Positions 22,211-34,000 of a DNA stretch of 64,000 nt are shown one piece after another (position 1 is the first letter of the stretch; every line of letters starts with the position of its first letter). This DNA comes from Fratercula arctica (lineage: Eukaryota > Chordata > Aves > Charadriiformes > Alcidae), in assembly GCA_947846985.1 (NCBI GenBank), contig CANTUZ010000011.1, forward strand, positions 27,715,089 through 27,779,088, written 5' to 3'. A model generated the notes under the pieces. That model saw only the letters and a list, made by a program, of their open reading frames with translations, did no database searches and was not told the origin of the DNA. The position numbers and the translations under genes were made by a program.

Positions 22211-24085
22211 CCTCTAAAAATGGTAGCCTGTGTCCAGTGCCCCGATAAGAGCGGGGCAGGATGCTGCAAGGACAGGAGCTGGGGCTGCAGGGGCTGAGGG
22301 AACACCCTGGGGCATCTGAATTTCCCCGGGGGGTTGCTTGCCTTGGATATTTTCATTTAGGGATTTTAAGGAGCAGGGTGGGAGAAGCCAAAGGTGCATC
22401 AGGAGCACCTCCTACTTGCACAGCCTTGAGCAGCATCACAGCCTGGTCCTCCCTGGGACGTGATGGAGCTGTACCATGCTCAGCCCCTCTGGTGAATGGC
22501 TTAACTGAATATTTCTCCCCTCCTTTCCATACAAGCAGCCAGCCACAGTCCTGGCCTGGGCTCATGGTGTTTGCCTGTGCAGTGCATCCTCAGATGTCTG
22601 GTGGGGCTTCCTGATGCTGCAGGGAGCGGAGGGTGTCACCTGAGGGTGAGGGGACCCACAGCTCAGACCTGTTACAACCCAACCCCAACAGTAAATTGTT
22701 TTTAAGACTGCGTTTTTTGCTGTCTACATCCTGAGCTTCTGAATTCATATTTTCCAGCTTTTTCTCCACAACTCCAAGGATGCAGCGGGTACCCCTCCTA
22801 TTTTTACCACCTCTCCCCAAGTCTTTTTAAGGGGAAGCCAAGAGTCTTGGCTCTATGACCCCAGGACATGGTGCTTTAAAGAAGCCAGTTACCTGCAGTA
22901 AAGCCTGCGGGAGATGGCAGCACCGTGGTGGCAAGTCGTGGGGCTGGGATTCACCTACAGGGAGCAAGTGCTCCATGCAAAAGACCTTTGGCTTCACAGC
23001 CGAGCTGCCTGCCTGTACCTGCCAGCAGCCCTCCAGAAGTCGGCATGGGGATTTCTGGCTGCTGTGGTCATGCCATGGAGGAGTTTATACCACTGCACAA
23101 GGGACAGGTGTTGAAGGGCCACCCAGAGGATAGGTCTGGCATGATGGGGGGCCCAGGCACCCATGGGTGCCAATGGCTGGGAGATGTCACGCAGCCCGTA
23201 GTTGCTGGGATGCAGGGGGGAAACCAAAATCGAAGCCCATAAAGCTTTTGGTTGGGAGGGCAGGAGCGCAGGGAAGCTCTGCCCTGCTCCAGACCGTTTC
23301 CATCCCAGTTGGTCCTGTCCCTGCCGCCGCACCACAGCAGGGCCCGGGCTCATCACGCCCGTATCGGTGCGTATGATTTTTTGTTTAAACCATTACAAAT
23401 GTAATGGATCCTTCTCAATTACAAAAGCCTGTGCAAACTGGCATCTTGAAAGGAAACTCTGAAAGAGCTCCTGGCACGGTGCTTCTTCAAATATTTGGAA
23501 GCTTTGCTAAGTCTCCTGAAACAAAGGCAGGCGCAACCTCCTGCTCCTCCACCACCCTCCCTCCTTCGAAGCCGAGCACTCTGTGGGTGCACACCACGAG
23601 GCCATCACTGCTGAATGGTAACCGGGTGACATGAGGGGTGGCAAGGGACGGAGAAGCCACCTGCCTGGGACAACAGCAAGGGCTGGGGCAGCCCCACTGC
23701 AGCCCATCTCCTGGCTGCCCTGCTCGCACAGCGCTGCCGCAGAGCAGCGCATATGAAAGATCTTCCTTGCTTCAGCACCCAAGTTTCCCTCCTGAATTTC
23801 ATGGTTTTGCCCTGCTGCGGTGGCCTAAACTCTTTTTTTTTTTCCTTATTTTCCAACACAGCCTCTCTCAGGTAGCTAATTCTGCACTAACGATGCTCCG
23901 GGGCAGTGAGAGGCAGTCGTGCTGCTCCCCTACGCTCCTGCTGAAAGGACGCACACAAACCATTTCGACAGCACGTCACCCGGCCAGATTGGACCAGATG
24001 GAAGTGAAATGAATGGTTAAATAAATGCGGTGGCTGCCTGTACACAATGCGATAGTACTTCCAAAGCAATGAAACGTATTATTTC
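22211..24085. other. GC-rich intergenic sequence
   Basis: Overlapping chance frames on both strands, no splice-bounded exon recognised and no repeat family seen. Confidence 0.45.
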
Positions 24086-24200
24086 GGATTTGATATCTGC
24101 TATCAATCGAGATTGAAGGTATTGATCTGGGCTGATTGCTGCGGACAATCAGAAAGTGGAAGGGTAATTGACTGTCATGTCCCTCATTGATTGGGCACCA
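24086..24200. promoter_or_regulatory. Candidate enhancer with clustered ATTGAT/ATCAAT motifs
   Basis: Within about 100 bp there are ATCAAT (24102-24107), ATTGAT (24121-24126), TGATTG (24134-24138), CAATCA (24146-24151), a TTGACTGTCA MEIS/PBX-like site (24168-24177) and ATTGATTGG (24186-24194). ATCAAT is the core for ONECUT/CUX/SATB-type homeodomain factors. The function is inferred. Confidence 0.35.
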
Positions 24201-25864
24201 CAGTTCACAGCAACCAACATTATTTTCAAGTACCTTCCAGCGTCTCCTCTAATAAAGAAATACAGACTAAGTAACAAAGTGACTTACATGTGCTGCCATT
24301 TAAAGGGGGGGTGAGGCCATTCTTAGACAACATGTCGTTGCCTTAACCAAACTGGAAGGTGGTGTCGACAGGAGAGTGCCAGGGCAGGAAAGGGTGGATT
24401 TATGTGTGCACGTGTGTCACTGTGAGCCATTGCGGTGCTGTAGGACCATCTCGCTCCTCACTGCATGGCTGCAGCAGGTATTAAAGGAGGGCCTCCGAGA
24501 CAACATGCCAGGAGAGTGTGACCTCCCCTCTCTAGGTTGTTTAAAATGTTAAAGCAACAAATATTTTATACCATGCGTTCCACCAGGACTCGCTAGCAGC
24601 TGATCCAGAAAAACTGTCCTGGGAGAGGAGCAAATTGGGAAACATCCCAAGTTGCTACAATCAAATCCACAAAAAGCTCGTATAAAATTTTTACATATAA
24701 TCAGAAGGATGGAAAAATTACCTTATTCCCTGCTGTGCACTTCAGATTAATATAGCCAAACATTATTCAATCCTAATACTTACAGTGACCATGAAACATC
24801 TTCCTGTACTTACTAGGAACAGGCAGATAAAATGGCTTTTCTCCTAGAGGACATGTATCTGCTGTTGATTTTTAATAATATACTCTATGTGCTGTTGATT
24901 TTTAATAATCCATACTACCTGACATTCCTGCTGCTCACCTGCAAGCTCTTTTGGGTAGGGACTGCTCCCTGTGAACACAGGTCCACTGAAATCAATGGGA
25001 TTTAGTTGTTCGGTGAGATTCTTGTGCCTAAATACCTTAGTGAGCCTGACCATGGAGTGGGTTGAGGGATAATGATCCTAATTTTGACTTCACAAAACCC
25101 CAAGCCTTGGGGCACCTCCTCTTTCCCAGCTGTGATGCAGAGGGATGCCTCAGGTGCTGCTTGTCCTGAAGGTGCCGTGCAGCTTCTTCAGGGATGCTCT
25201 CTCCAAAAAACCCAAGCCCCAGAGAAGCCTGAGCTCTGAAGCAGGTCTCGGTGGGAGCATTTCTAACTAGCAGTGACCGGTACCGCACTGATGCCAGGCA
25301 TTGCCGTGCTCTTGTGCTCGCTCTGCTCCAGCAGCACAGCCAGATGTGCACGGCATGGGGGATGCTCAGGTTTGTATTGCAAAGCAATGTTTTGCCAGTC
25401 CATAACGTTCAGCTCACGTGGCTGCTCTCTCCCACCGCAGCCCAGCGCCATTCCCAGCACCACAGGTGTCCAAGCCCATCCCAGAACTGGTTGCATTTCA
25501 GTCGTGGCTAAAGCAAAGCAGGCTGCAGAGCGGAGGGTTACCAGACATGCAGGTTTCCCAGGACATTTTCTACCCGAACATTGTATACAGGCAGATTTGG
25601 AGGCTTTTGTGTCTTTGTCTGAGATTTCCCAATGTCTGGCAGCCTGTTGGGAGCTGCCAGATGTCCAGAGACACTGACCTCGCCCACGAAGCATGCACGA
25701 GCTCTTCCACGGCAGGCTCAAAGCAAGTCCAGTGCCTCCAGCATCATGGGGCCGGCTGTGCACATGCTGTCTGGTCCTTTTAAGAGAGGAAGCCCGAGAG
25801 ATGCCAGGGGTTTTGCCTCCACACACAGTACAGCCAGCTTCGGTCGGTGTGATGCATCCTGAAG
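24201..25864. other. Intergenic sequence with a 30-bp tandem duplication
   Basis: No exon was recognised. GCTGTTGATTTTTAATAAT occurs twice, at 24861-24879 and 24891-24909, 30 bp apart, a small recent duplication. Confidence 0.45.
24861..24909. repeat. Direct duplication of a 19-bp segment
   Basis: Two identical copies of GCTGTTGATTTTTAATAAT with an 11-nt spacer. Confidence 0.85.
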
Positions 25865-25901
25865 TCATAGAATCATAGAATTGCCTAGGTTGGAAGGGAC
25901 A
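25865..25901 (-). mobile_element. CR1 LINE 3' tip
   Basis: TCATAGAATCATAGAATTGC, then CTAGGTTGGAAGGGACAA, is the reverse complement of a CR1 3' end with two tail units. The copy is only about 37 bp long, so it is severely 5'-truncated or eroded. Confidence 0.85.
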
Positions 25902-26330
25902 AGTCCTTGTCCTGGTGCACAGCACTATTTGTTCAAGTCATTTTAGCAGTGTTTCAGGAGCAATATAGTGATGGAAAAACCTATGCAGGAAGAAACCAAT
26001 GGATTTTGTGCACATGCATAAAGCATTGCCTCTAAGAGATCCGTGTCAGTGCGTAGCCTCTGCTCCTCGAGCACTTGCTCTGAGCCCCAAGGTTGGCTTC
26101 TTGCTTATAAAGAGAACTTAACGAGCTGCCCTTGACTGTACCCAGATTTCTGATTTCCTTCCCAGCTTTCAGATGGTCAAACTCCATTTCAGTGAGTTTG
26201 GGGCACCTCTTGCCCGCTGCAGTTGCTAAGCTGAGCCGAGCTGTGTTCCTCGCCTTGGGTTTCGGTAAACAGCTCAGCCCAGCCTGCTTCTGATTTGCTT
26301 CATCTTGACTTTTTTGGTGCTGCCGGTGAA
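25902..26330. other. Intergenic sequence
   Basis: Unique sequence between a CR1 tip and a CpG-rich patch. Nothing was recognised. Confidence 0.4.
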
Positions 26331-26590
26331 CCGAAACACCCATCGTTCGCCGGCATCTCAGGGCGCAGGCAGGGCTGCCCGGGGGAGGACGGCTGAGCCA
26401 CCGAACTTTCACAGCCACGGGCGGCAGCACCGTGGGCATCGCTCATGAGTCAGGGCAGCGAGGGCGGCCGAGGAGGTTTCTCATCCCACCCGAGTTTCCT
26501 TTCCTGGGAAGCGAGGTGGCTGCGCCGGGGCGCGTGGGCTGGGCGAGCTCCCGGGGAGTCAAACCCAAACTGAGCTGACGGAATCACTGT
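26331..26590. promoter_or_regulatory. Small CpG island (orphan)
   Basis: About 250 bp enriched in CG (CATCGTTCGCCGGCATCTCA, GGGCGGCCGAGGAGG, GCGCCGGGGCGCGTGGGCTG), with a perfect AP-1 site TGAGTCA at 26446-26452. No gene start is evident nearby. It may be a distal enhancer or the promoter of an unseen noncoding RNA. Confidence 0.4.
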
Positions 26591-27605
26591 AGTCTCAAGC
26601 ACCCAGAGCAAATACCTCCTGTGCTGGAGGCTTAAAATGATGATTAAACAGAGCTGGCTGGCCCCAGGTCACAGCCGAAGTGAGGGCTCAGTCCACGGTT
26701 AAATGTGCAAGAGAAACAGAAAAAGTGCTGTACTGCATCGGGTCAATGGATCAGTCACTTCAGAGAGAGGTAAATCCTACAAACAGCATCCATGTGCTGC
26801 TTAACCCCCTTCAGATTTTGCTGCTACTCCCAACAGTCCCATACGGGTGGGTTTATGGAAGTGTAAGACCGGGAACCCCACTGACCCCTCCTAAAATAAC
26901 TTTTGTGAGGGCTCCATACATGCTTCTGAGTGAAGAGCAACTGTGCTCTTTCCATTACATCTGCTGGAGAGAGGGTGAAGAGAAGGAGGAAGAGGAAGGT
27001 TGGCTGAACCGGGACTTAGCACTTAAGCACAAAAAACCCAACAAAAAATAAAATGTCACAGCATGAATTTACACAAAGTAAGAAGTATTTCTCCTTAGTG
27101 AGTGGATATATTACAGGAATATCTTGGAGGAGAAGCAGGGAAAACACATGCCACATCTTAGCGAAACAAGAGTTAAACAACATCAAATCATTCCCCATGA
27201 TGGATCATTAAGAATGTGGAGTCTAAATGTGCGGTAAGATTACAGCATCGCACAGATGTTCCTATACTGGCAGCTTATTTTGCATATTGCCAAGTATCTA
27301 GATAATCCCTAGTAGCAAACGCACGCGAAGACTAGCCTGTCCTAGGGTGAATGCATGTTTGGATTGTTCTATAAGGTGAATTTTGTGGGGTGGAAAGGAC
27401 CGATCTCAGCTGCCGCCTGGGATTGCGGCTGCCTTGAGCTGGCAGCGGGACGGGTCTGCCTGCCACCTCCCCACCTTCGCCCAGGTGCGGTTCAGAGGGG
27501 GGACAGATGGACAGGGAGGGAGATGGGTTAAGTAAACAAGAGAGGGGGACTAAGTAAATGCTGAGGATTTCTTTTATTTTTTTTACATGTATATATTGTA
27601 ACAAA
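26591..27605. other. Intergenic sequence
   Basis: Mixed-composition unique sequence. The frames present have no recognisable product. Confidence 0.4.
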
Positions 27606-27770
27606 ATTTAAGGCAACATTCCTCCTGCTAATTAGTGTTTCCACGGCACTGCAAAAACTACAGCTGTAGGAAGAATTCAGGAAAAGTAATCAGCGGCACA
27701 ATTAAGCAATCTGCCATAATGACAGAACACAACATTAGGGTAGAATAATCAGAAACATATATATTTTTTT
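27606..27770. promoter_or_regulatory. Candidate conserved noncoding element
   Basis: The palindrome CTAATTAG (27628-27635) is followed by CAGCTG, GTAATCAGCGGCACAATTAA, GCAATCTGCCATAATGACAG and TAGAATAATCAG. The density of homeodomain and E-box motifs in repeat-free sequence resembles developmental enhancers. Not tested by alignment. Confidence 0.3.
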
Positions 27771-30700
27771 CTTTCTTGATTTCCATTTCCCACCCAATGA
27801 TTTGCTTTTGCAGGGTGTATATAAAGCGATTCCTGATAGAAATGCCGGTATTTATCTGCTACAGCTTGCAGATCTTGCTCCAGTGAGGATGCCCATGTTC
27901 GTTCTTGCCAATCACCTGCATCTGATGTTATTTTTACTATTCTTTTTGAAAACCCAATGTTTGACCTGCTTTAATCTTGATTTTGCCACCCTGTCTGTCT
28001 CATGTAAACTCCTTCAACTTAAAGGGTCCAACTCCTTGAACTGGAAGGCGTCAATCCAGAAAGAAAGCCTGGAGCTGAGGTCCCTGTGTTTCTAGCAGTC
28101 ATCCCACCCGAGGAAGGAGAGCAGGGAGATGGTTCACTCGGTGTTTCTACAGCCTCGAGCTCCTGTTCAGGAGAGGAAAACGCCTACACCTGTGAGCAGA
28201 CAATGTGGGAACGGGCCTGACCTGCTTCATCTGCACAAGCTGTTTTCCCAGAGCTCCCCAAGGTTTTAAGAGCCCACGAGGAAGGTAAGCTCCCTTTCCT
28301 ACGGGGTGGTTTGGAAGGGAAATGTAGCCCCTAGGAAGGGGGTCCCATACATTTCAGTTTTCTGCCATTTGTGCATGAAGGCTGGTTGGACTGAAGCCAT
28401 GGACGAGAGGGAAGCTCCTGTGTTGCTGTGGGGAGGTAGGTCTTCTCCTTGGGCTCTGCTCAGGGGGGCTTACTGGCTGCTGGGAGGGGGCCACCATGAA
28501 AAACTGGGAGAGAAGCAGTTTTGGCAGAGCGGGGAGTGATCAGTGTGCCCTAGGGGGCTGCAGGGATTAGCTGTGAAACTCGGTGAGTTTTTTGGTGGTA
28601 CTTCCTAGGTGGCTGAGTGTTGCGGTGGTGCTCCTGGAGAAGACTGTCAGCCTTTCCCTGGGAGGTGGGAGCACTGTGGTCATGGTGCGGGGCCCTGGAG
28701 ATCTGCTCCATGGGCATGAGGGCCTTGTACTAGGATAGGGAGCTTGTCCTTCCAGGATGGTGAAGCATGTGGGGTTGCTGCTGAAGGTATCTGGATGGAG
28801 TGCTCAGCATGTGCTTTGTTCAGCGGTGTCATGCTGATGCCCTGTTATATTCCCATAGTTGTGTTTCCTCCCTCCCATTCACAAATGGAGCTTTTGCTTA
28901 TTAGGGCCCCTTTTGGCAAGAGTTTGTTGACCCTAGAGGTTGTTGGGGGAAGTGGCTCAAGTTTGTAACCTCTGGTGCAAAGGAGGGCCTTAGGTGTTTG
29001 GATTTACATGTGGCTGCTGAAAAGTTGGCTTCCAGCAGAACCAAGCTAGCAAATGTAAATATGTTCTGCTGATGAATCTTTATAAAGGCAATGCTCTGTT
29101 TTGCATTCGACATAACGGAATGAAATGTCAACTATAAAGTTATGGATTTTGAGAATTAAAATCTCATGATAATGGGACAAGAGCAGCTGGGAGCACAGTA
29201 CCTTTATAACCTAAAATACTTTTTTTTGTCTTAAGGAAAAAGCTTGGGATAAAAACTGAGGGTCCCAAGAGCCCCTGATAAGCAGGAAGATGGGGGTTCC
29301 AGCCCCTCTGGGCACTACTGAAAAATCTTAGTGCCCCTTAAATCAATTTCTGATATTGGCTTTTGCATGGCCATAGGGTGTCTTGGTGGCCAGATTCCGC
29401 TGTCACTCAAGATGGTGAAAAGCCACATTGCCACTACCCCTTCCAGAAGAGCTCTTGTGAATTCAGAGCTGCTATTATTCTGCATGTTCTGTTTTCATCT
29501 GGGAGACTGTCTTGCCAACATGGATGCAAACACACACACACAGAGCTATTCCTCCTTTCCCCATGTGCCCATGGCAGTGGAAATCATTGAGAGCACCAGG
29601 TCCAGGGAGCAGAGATGTGTCTGCAAAACTTGCTCACGAAATCCCAAACCATGGAGGAATGCTGGGTTAATTTTTCATCTGAGTATCAGCTGAGAGTAAT
29701 GTATACCCCAAATTAATGCAGACAATGCCTAGTCTGGTCTGCAGGCCCTCTGTATTTTTGAATTCTTTTCTACTAAAACTCAATAAAAACATGGGGGTGG
29801 AAGGTGCTGCTGGGAATTTGCTTTTTGTTCTGCTTAAGTGCTGTATTTCTCAGCAGTCTTCAAGTTTCTCAGCATGAAGATATTGTTACATCAGAACTAC
29901 CGTGGGTTTAACACAATTCTCAATTTGCAGGCAAATGGATGTATTGTGTTGGGGCTTATCCACAGAGGACTGTGAAACTACAAATTACAACGCAGCTGCA
30001 TTCTCTTATCTGGATTTTTTTTTTTTTTCCCCCCCATGTGCCTGAGTCCTCCCCTGCTCACAAGTAGAAGATACAAAGAGAAACCTGAGTGAGAAAGAGA
30101 CATAGGCTCTAAGTCTAAAGGGACCCTGACAGCATAGAAGATCCTTCCCGTATCTGTGGATGCTGCGTTTGGATGGGATGGAGCAGCCTGTGCCTTTCTG
30201 GAGCTGGATGGAGCTACAGTGTTTTCCATTAGCAGAGGATGTGGTGCCTCTGGATTTAGTGTTTTTGTGATTGCCTGGGGACATTGTTTCTGTAACTCTC
30301 CCTAGAAAACCAAGGCAGATGGGGTAACAGTCAACACATCCACTGAAGGTTTCTCCACCAAGGATGAAGGAAAAGGGGGCTCCCCTTTCTCTTGGATTAC
30401 TAAATATGGTAATAAAACAGGGCATCCACCCATTTAGCTTTCTCAGCCGTTCTTCATCCTCATTCCTCCTCCTTGAAAGGAATGATGGACCACGAAGAGG
30501 TCCCTATGGGAGAGGCAGGAGGCACTTGCACTCTACAGCAGTTCGAGACAAGGCTTTACCATCTCCTGCTAGCCCCGGACAGGTCTTGCCTACCTTGTCA
30601 CAGTTACACAACCCAGGCCAGGTTATGTACCAGAGCCCTGTGCCTGCAAGCCCCGACACCCGGATTGGGGACAGCACTGGAACAAACCAAGTCTGCCTGA

Positions 30701-33700
30701 GCAGAGGCGCTGCAGCTCCGATAGCCAGGACAAGCTCTTGACCTCCATTCTTCAAAGGAAAGGGCCCTCTTACTTGATTTTAGTGACACTCTGGACACCT
30801 GCTAGCCAGTAATAGGGTGAAAACTCAATGACCCCATGATAACATCATTATGTTTATTTGCTTCCTTTCAAATGGCCGTAGATATGCAGGATTCTGACAA
30901 ATGGGACCTGAACTCATGCATTTAGTTGACCAGGAAATAAATATATCGGAGAGACAGTACTTCTTCGGACCCTTTTGAGACTTGGGAGTTGCTGGCCATT
31001 CTGTTTGCTGGCTCAGTTTAAGCAGCAGAAATGTCCATGTGTTCTGTCAAAGCACTTTACTTGTGACAGGCAAAGTGCTGCCCTGAACTGGAAAACCATT
31101 CAGAGCAAATAAATGCATTAGTTCAATGCAGAGTATCTTATATTTGATACACACCACTTCCTAATCACTTTACGGAACATCTGGATTGCCTTGAAATGAA
31201 ACCAGTGCTGGCGTCATCTTCAATTTGGACATGGGATCCATTTCTGAAGCCTTTTTCCAGGAGAGCGCCTCATGGATCTCAGTATCATTTAGGTTGGGTC
31301 CTACAGGTCTAATCTAGAGTAAATAAAATTAAGGGTTGCTTCAGTACTGAAGGAGGACAGAAAGTAGTACACAGGAGCCAGCTGAGCCCTTTACTTGTAG
31401 TACTTGTAGTCCAAATTGTAGAATCATATTAAAAAGTGCAGATGTTGCTAAGGAGTGGGGATTTTTCATGTGGCTTAGAAAGAGGGTCTGTGCCCCTTTC
31501 TCTTAGGGAAGTACCCAATACAGGTGTGTTCTTGCAGGAAAAAAAGAGAGACTAATTAACTGCAGCTGTTAACGTGGCATACAAGAGATTGAAATTAAAG
31601 CCATTGTGTTGGTAAAAGACGTGAAAGAACACACAGCGTGCAAAGACACTGGCTGCTCTGTGTGAGCGAGTGAAAAGCGGGAGGAAGGGGGATGACATAA
31701 TGAACGAGGGACGCATTCGCATCGCTGCAAGTCGGGTTTGGCTGAACAACAGCAAGGACTGTTTGCAACATCTTTTTGTCAACATCTGTTTGTCTTTGAG
31801 TTCATGAAAGTGGAACAAATCTCATTAATGGTTTTTTTTTTCTTGTGTTGAAATTTTGCACGATTGTCTCTGTTATTTTGGCAGCCAAAATTATGCTGGA
31901 ATGTTTCACCTTCTTTATCCAAGTTTTTGAGCTGAGTTGCTCAGTTGAGGTTTGTCACATAAATCATGAGGTTTTACTTCTGCTGCTAGCCAAATCATAA
32001 TCCTTGTATCATAAGCCTTTTGTTGTTTATTGGGTTTTTTTTTTTTAAAGCTCCAGCTTCTGGAATCATCAGAATGCATGAAAATTGCTACTTCTGCTTT
32101 CTGTCATGTGTTTGTTTTTCTTTGAGTTTCTAGCACTGAGAACTGTAAAGAAACTTTTGGGTGTCATATGAAAGATGGGGGGGGGGAAAGGAATTCATTA
32201 AATTTCTTTCTTCTTTTTTTTTTTTTTTGTTTTTAATACTAGTTAGATAATTTTTGGAAACTATGACTCATGATTTTGAATGTTTAGATTTGGCAAGGCT
32301 GTAGTTCTCTGTGCCGCTCCCCTGTGACCAGGAGCGTTGGAAGAAGCCATGCCGGGCTTGTCTCCCCGGACAAGTTACAGCACAGAGAGCCGGGGTGTGA
32401 ATTCGCAGTGCCCTAGTTACGTTGTACAGATTCCCCACGTGGATGCGAAGTGTGCAGTACCTGCCCTTTGAAAGCGTTCTCAGGGCATACCTCCATGTGA
32501 GTAACATATGGCGTGCGGTTCGGAGCCCCTAGAGCTGACAGCAACGCGCTCCAGCTCGTGGGCCAGAGGCAGCACAACCATTTCATGCTTCAAACCGCAT
32601 TTATCAGCACGGGCACAGGCAGGAGGTGATGCTGCTGTGCGGATATGGAGCATCTCCTGGCTGTGCCGTGCCATGCAGTTGTGGTGGGTGGAATGCCTTC
32701 TGGGTGCTCTGAGTGATGCTGAGCCTCCTTGGGTGCCAAGGGCTGCCTTCTCGTAGCACCCATCCCCTGTATCTCAAGGGGGAGCTGGATGGCTGGTCCA
32801 TTTTCTGAGCCTGTTGAAGGGGAAGAGGGTGAGGACCTGTTGCTCTGGAGCTGACCTTTCTGCTCAGGGGAGAGACAGGTGTGCTTGGCAGTACCGAAGG
32901 GCCACACTGGGAAACCAGTGACACCTGTGTGATCTGGGGGACTTCCCGCAGCTTGGGTGACTTGGTTTAACATTGAAACTTGCCTGTGGGTTCCCCATCT
33001 CCAGTGGCTGATTGCCATGAGCACGTCTCATCTCGTTGGAGCTACAGGGTAGGCATCAGTGGGATGGGGAAAGTCTTGGATGCTCAGTGGGGAACACATT
33101 GGACAAGCTTGGGACAACCTTGAGGGAGGAATTTCAACCCCTTCTGGCTGAATGTGCATCGACTGTAGAGAGAAAAGGGAAAATGAGCCATTGGGGTAGA
33201 CCTGGTAAGGGGGACAGGGAGGAAAAAAGCCATTTAGGAATAATTCATCCCATGGTCAAGGAAGGGCCATGCTAGCTGTGGGGACCTGCTGCCTCCAAGG
33301 TCAAATTCGAGTAGCTGCCAGGGTAACACCCAGGAGACTGAGCTGGTGCTGCTGGAGCATCTCCTCTGTCCAGGCTGGGAGGGAGGGAGGAAGGGAGCAG
33401 CTGTGGCATGGAGCATCGAGCCCCCCCTCTGCTCAGGGGAAAAGGTGCTCTGCCATGGGGACACCAGGATGCCACAGGGTCCACCAGGGTGGAGGGTGGC
33501 TGGGAGCAGGCTGAGGTCTCTACCCCTCAGGAAGCTGTGAGGGATTTGTGTGTTTTCCAAGGCAGCAGAGACAGGATGCTGAGGGGTGGGAGAGAGACAG
33601 ATTTCCTTCTGCTGTGAATAGACTCGGGGTGGGGGATGGCGGCTCTGGTTTAACCCTTGCTTGTTCCTTTCATCTCCAAAATGAAATGGTGTCTTAGGAA

Positions 33701-34000
33701 GCCATTCCAAGAAACTGCAGAAATTGGAGGCACAAAAAGTACAGGGTTGTTGGCAGCAGGGTGATGCCGTGAGTTTTATTATCCCAGTTCTCTCACCCTC
33801 AGGCGCGTCTCCCTGGCTCTAGCATTGCTTTTTACTTTGAAGTTTGTTTGTTCAGTGGCATCGCTATGACCAAAATGAACACCGGGGATGCCAAGGGAGA
33901 GGCTTTATGGGACATTACCTTGCGTCAGATAGAAGCAGCTTGTGGGAGACAGCTGCAGATTTGGGTACTGTAACAAATTTCCCCCAGAAGCCTGAAAAAG
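27771..34000. other. Intergenic sequence
   Basis: About 6 kb with no splice-bounded exon, RNA gene or repeat family recognised. There are T-runs near 30019-30032 and 32214-32228, a short (CA)n at 29530-29542 and a GGGA-rich stretch at 33376-33396. The open frames are short and overlap on both strands. Confidence 0.4.

Noticed and set aside
30541..30555. GTTCGAGAC, resembling a tRNA B-box
   Set aside because: No matching A-box or cloverleaf arms at the right distance. No tRNA gene was found by eye in the window.
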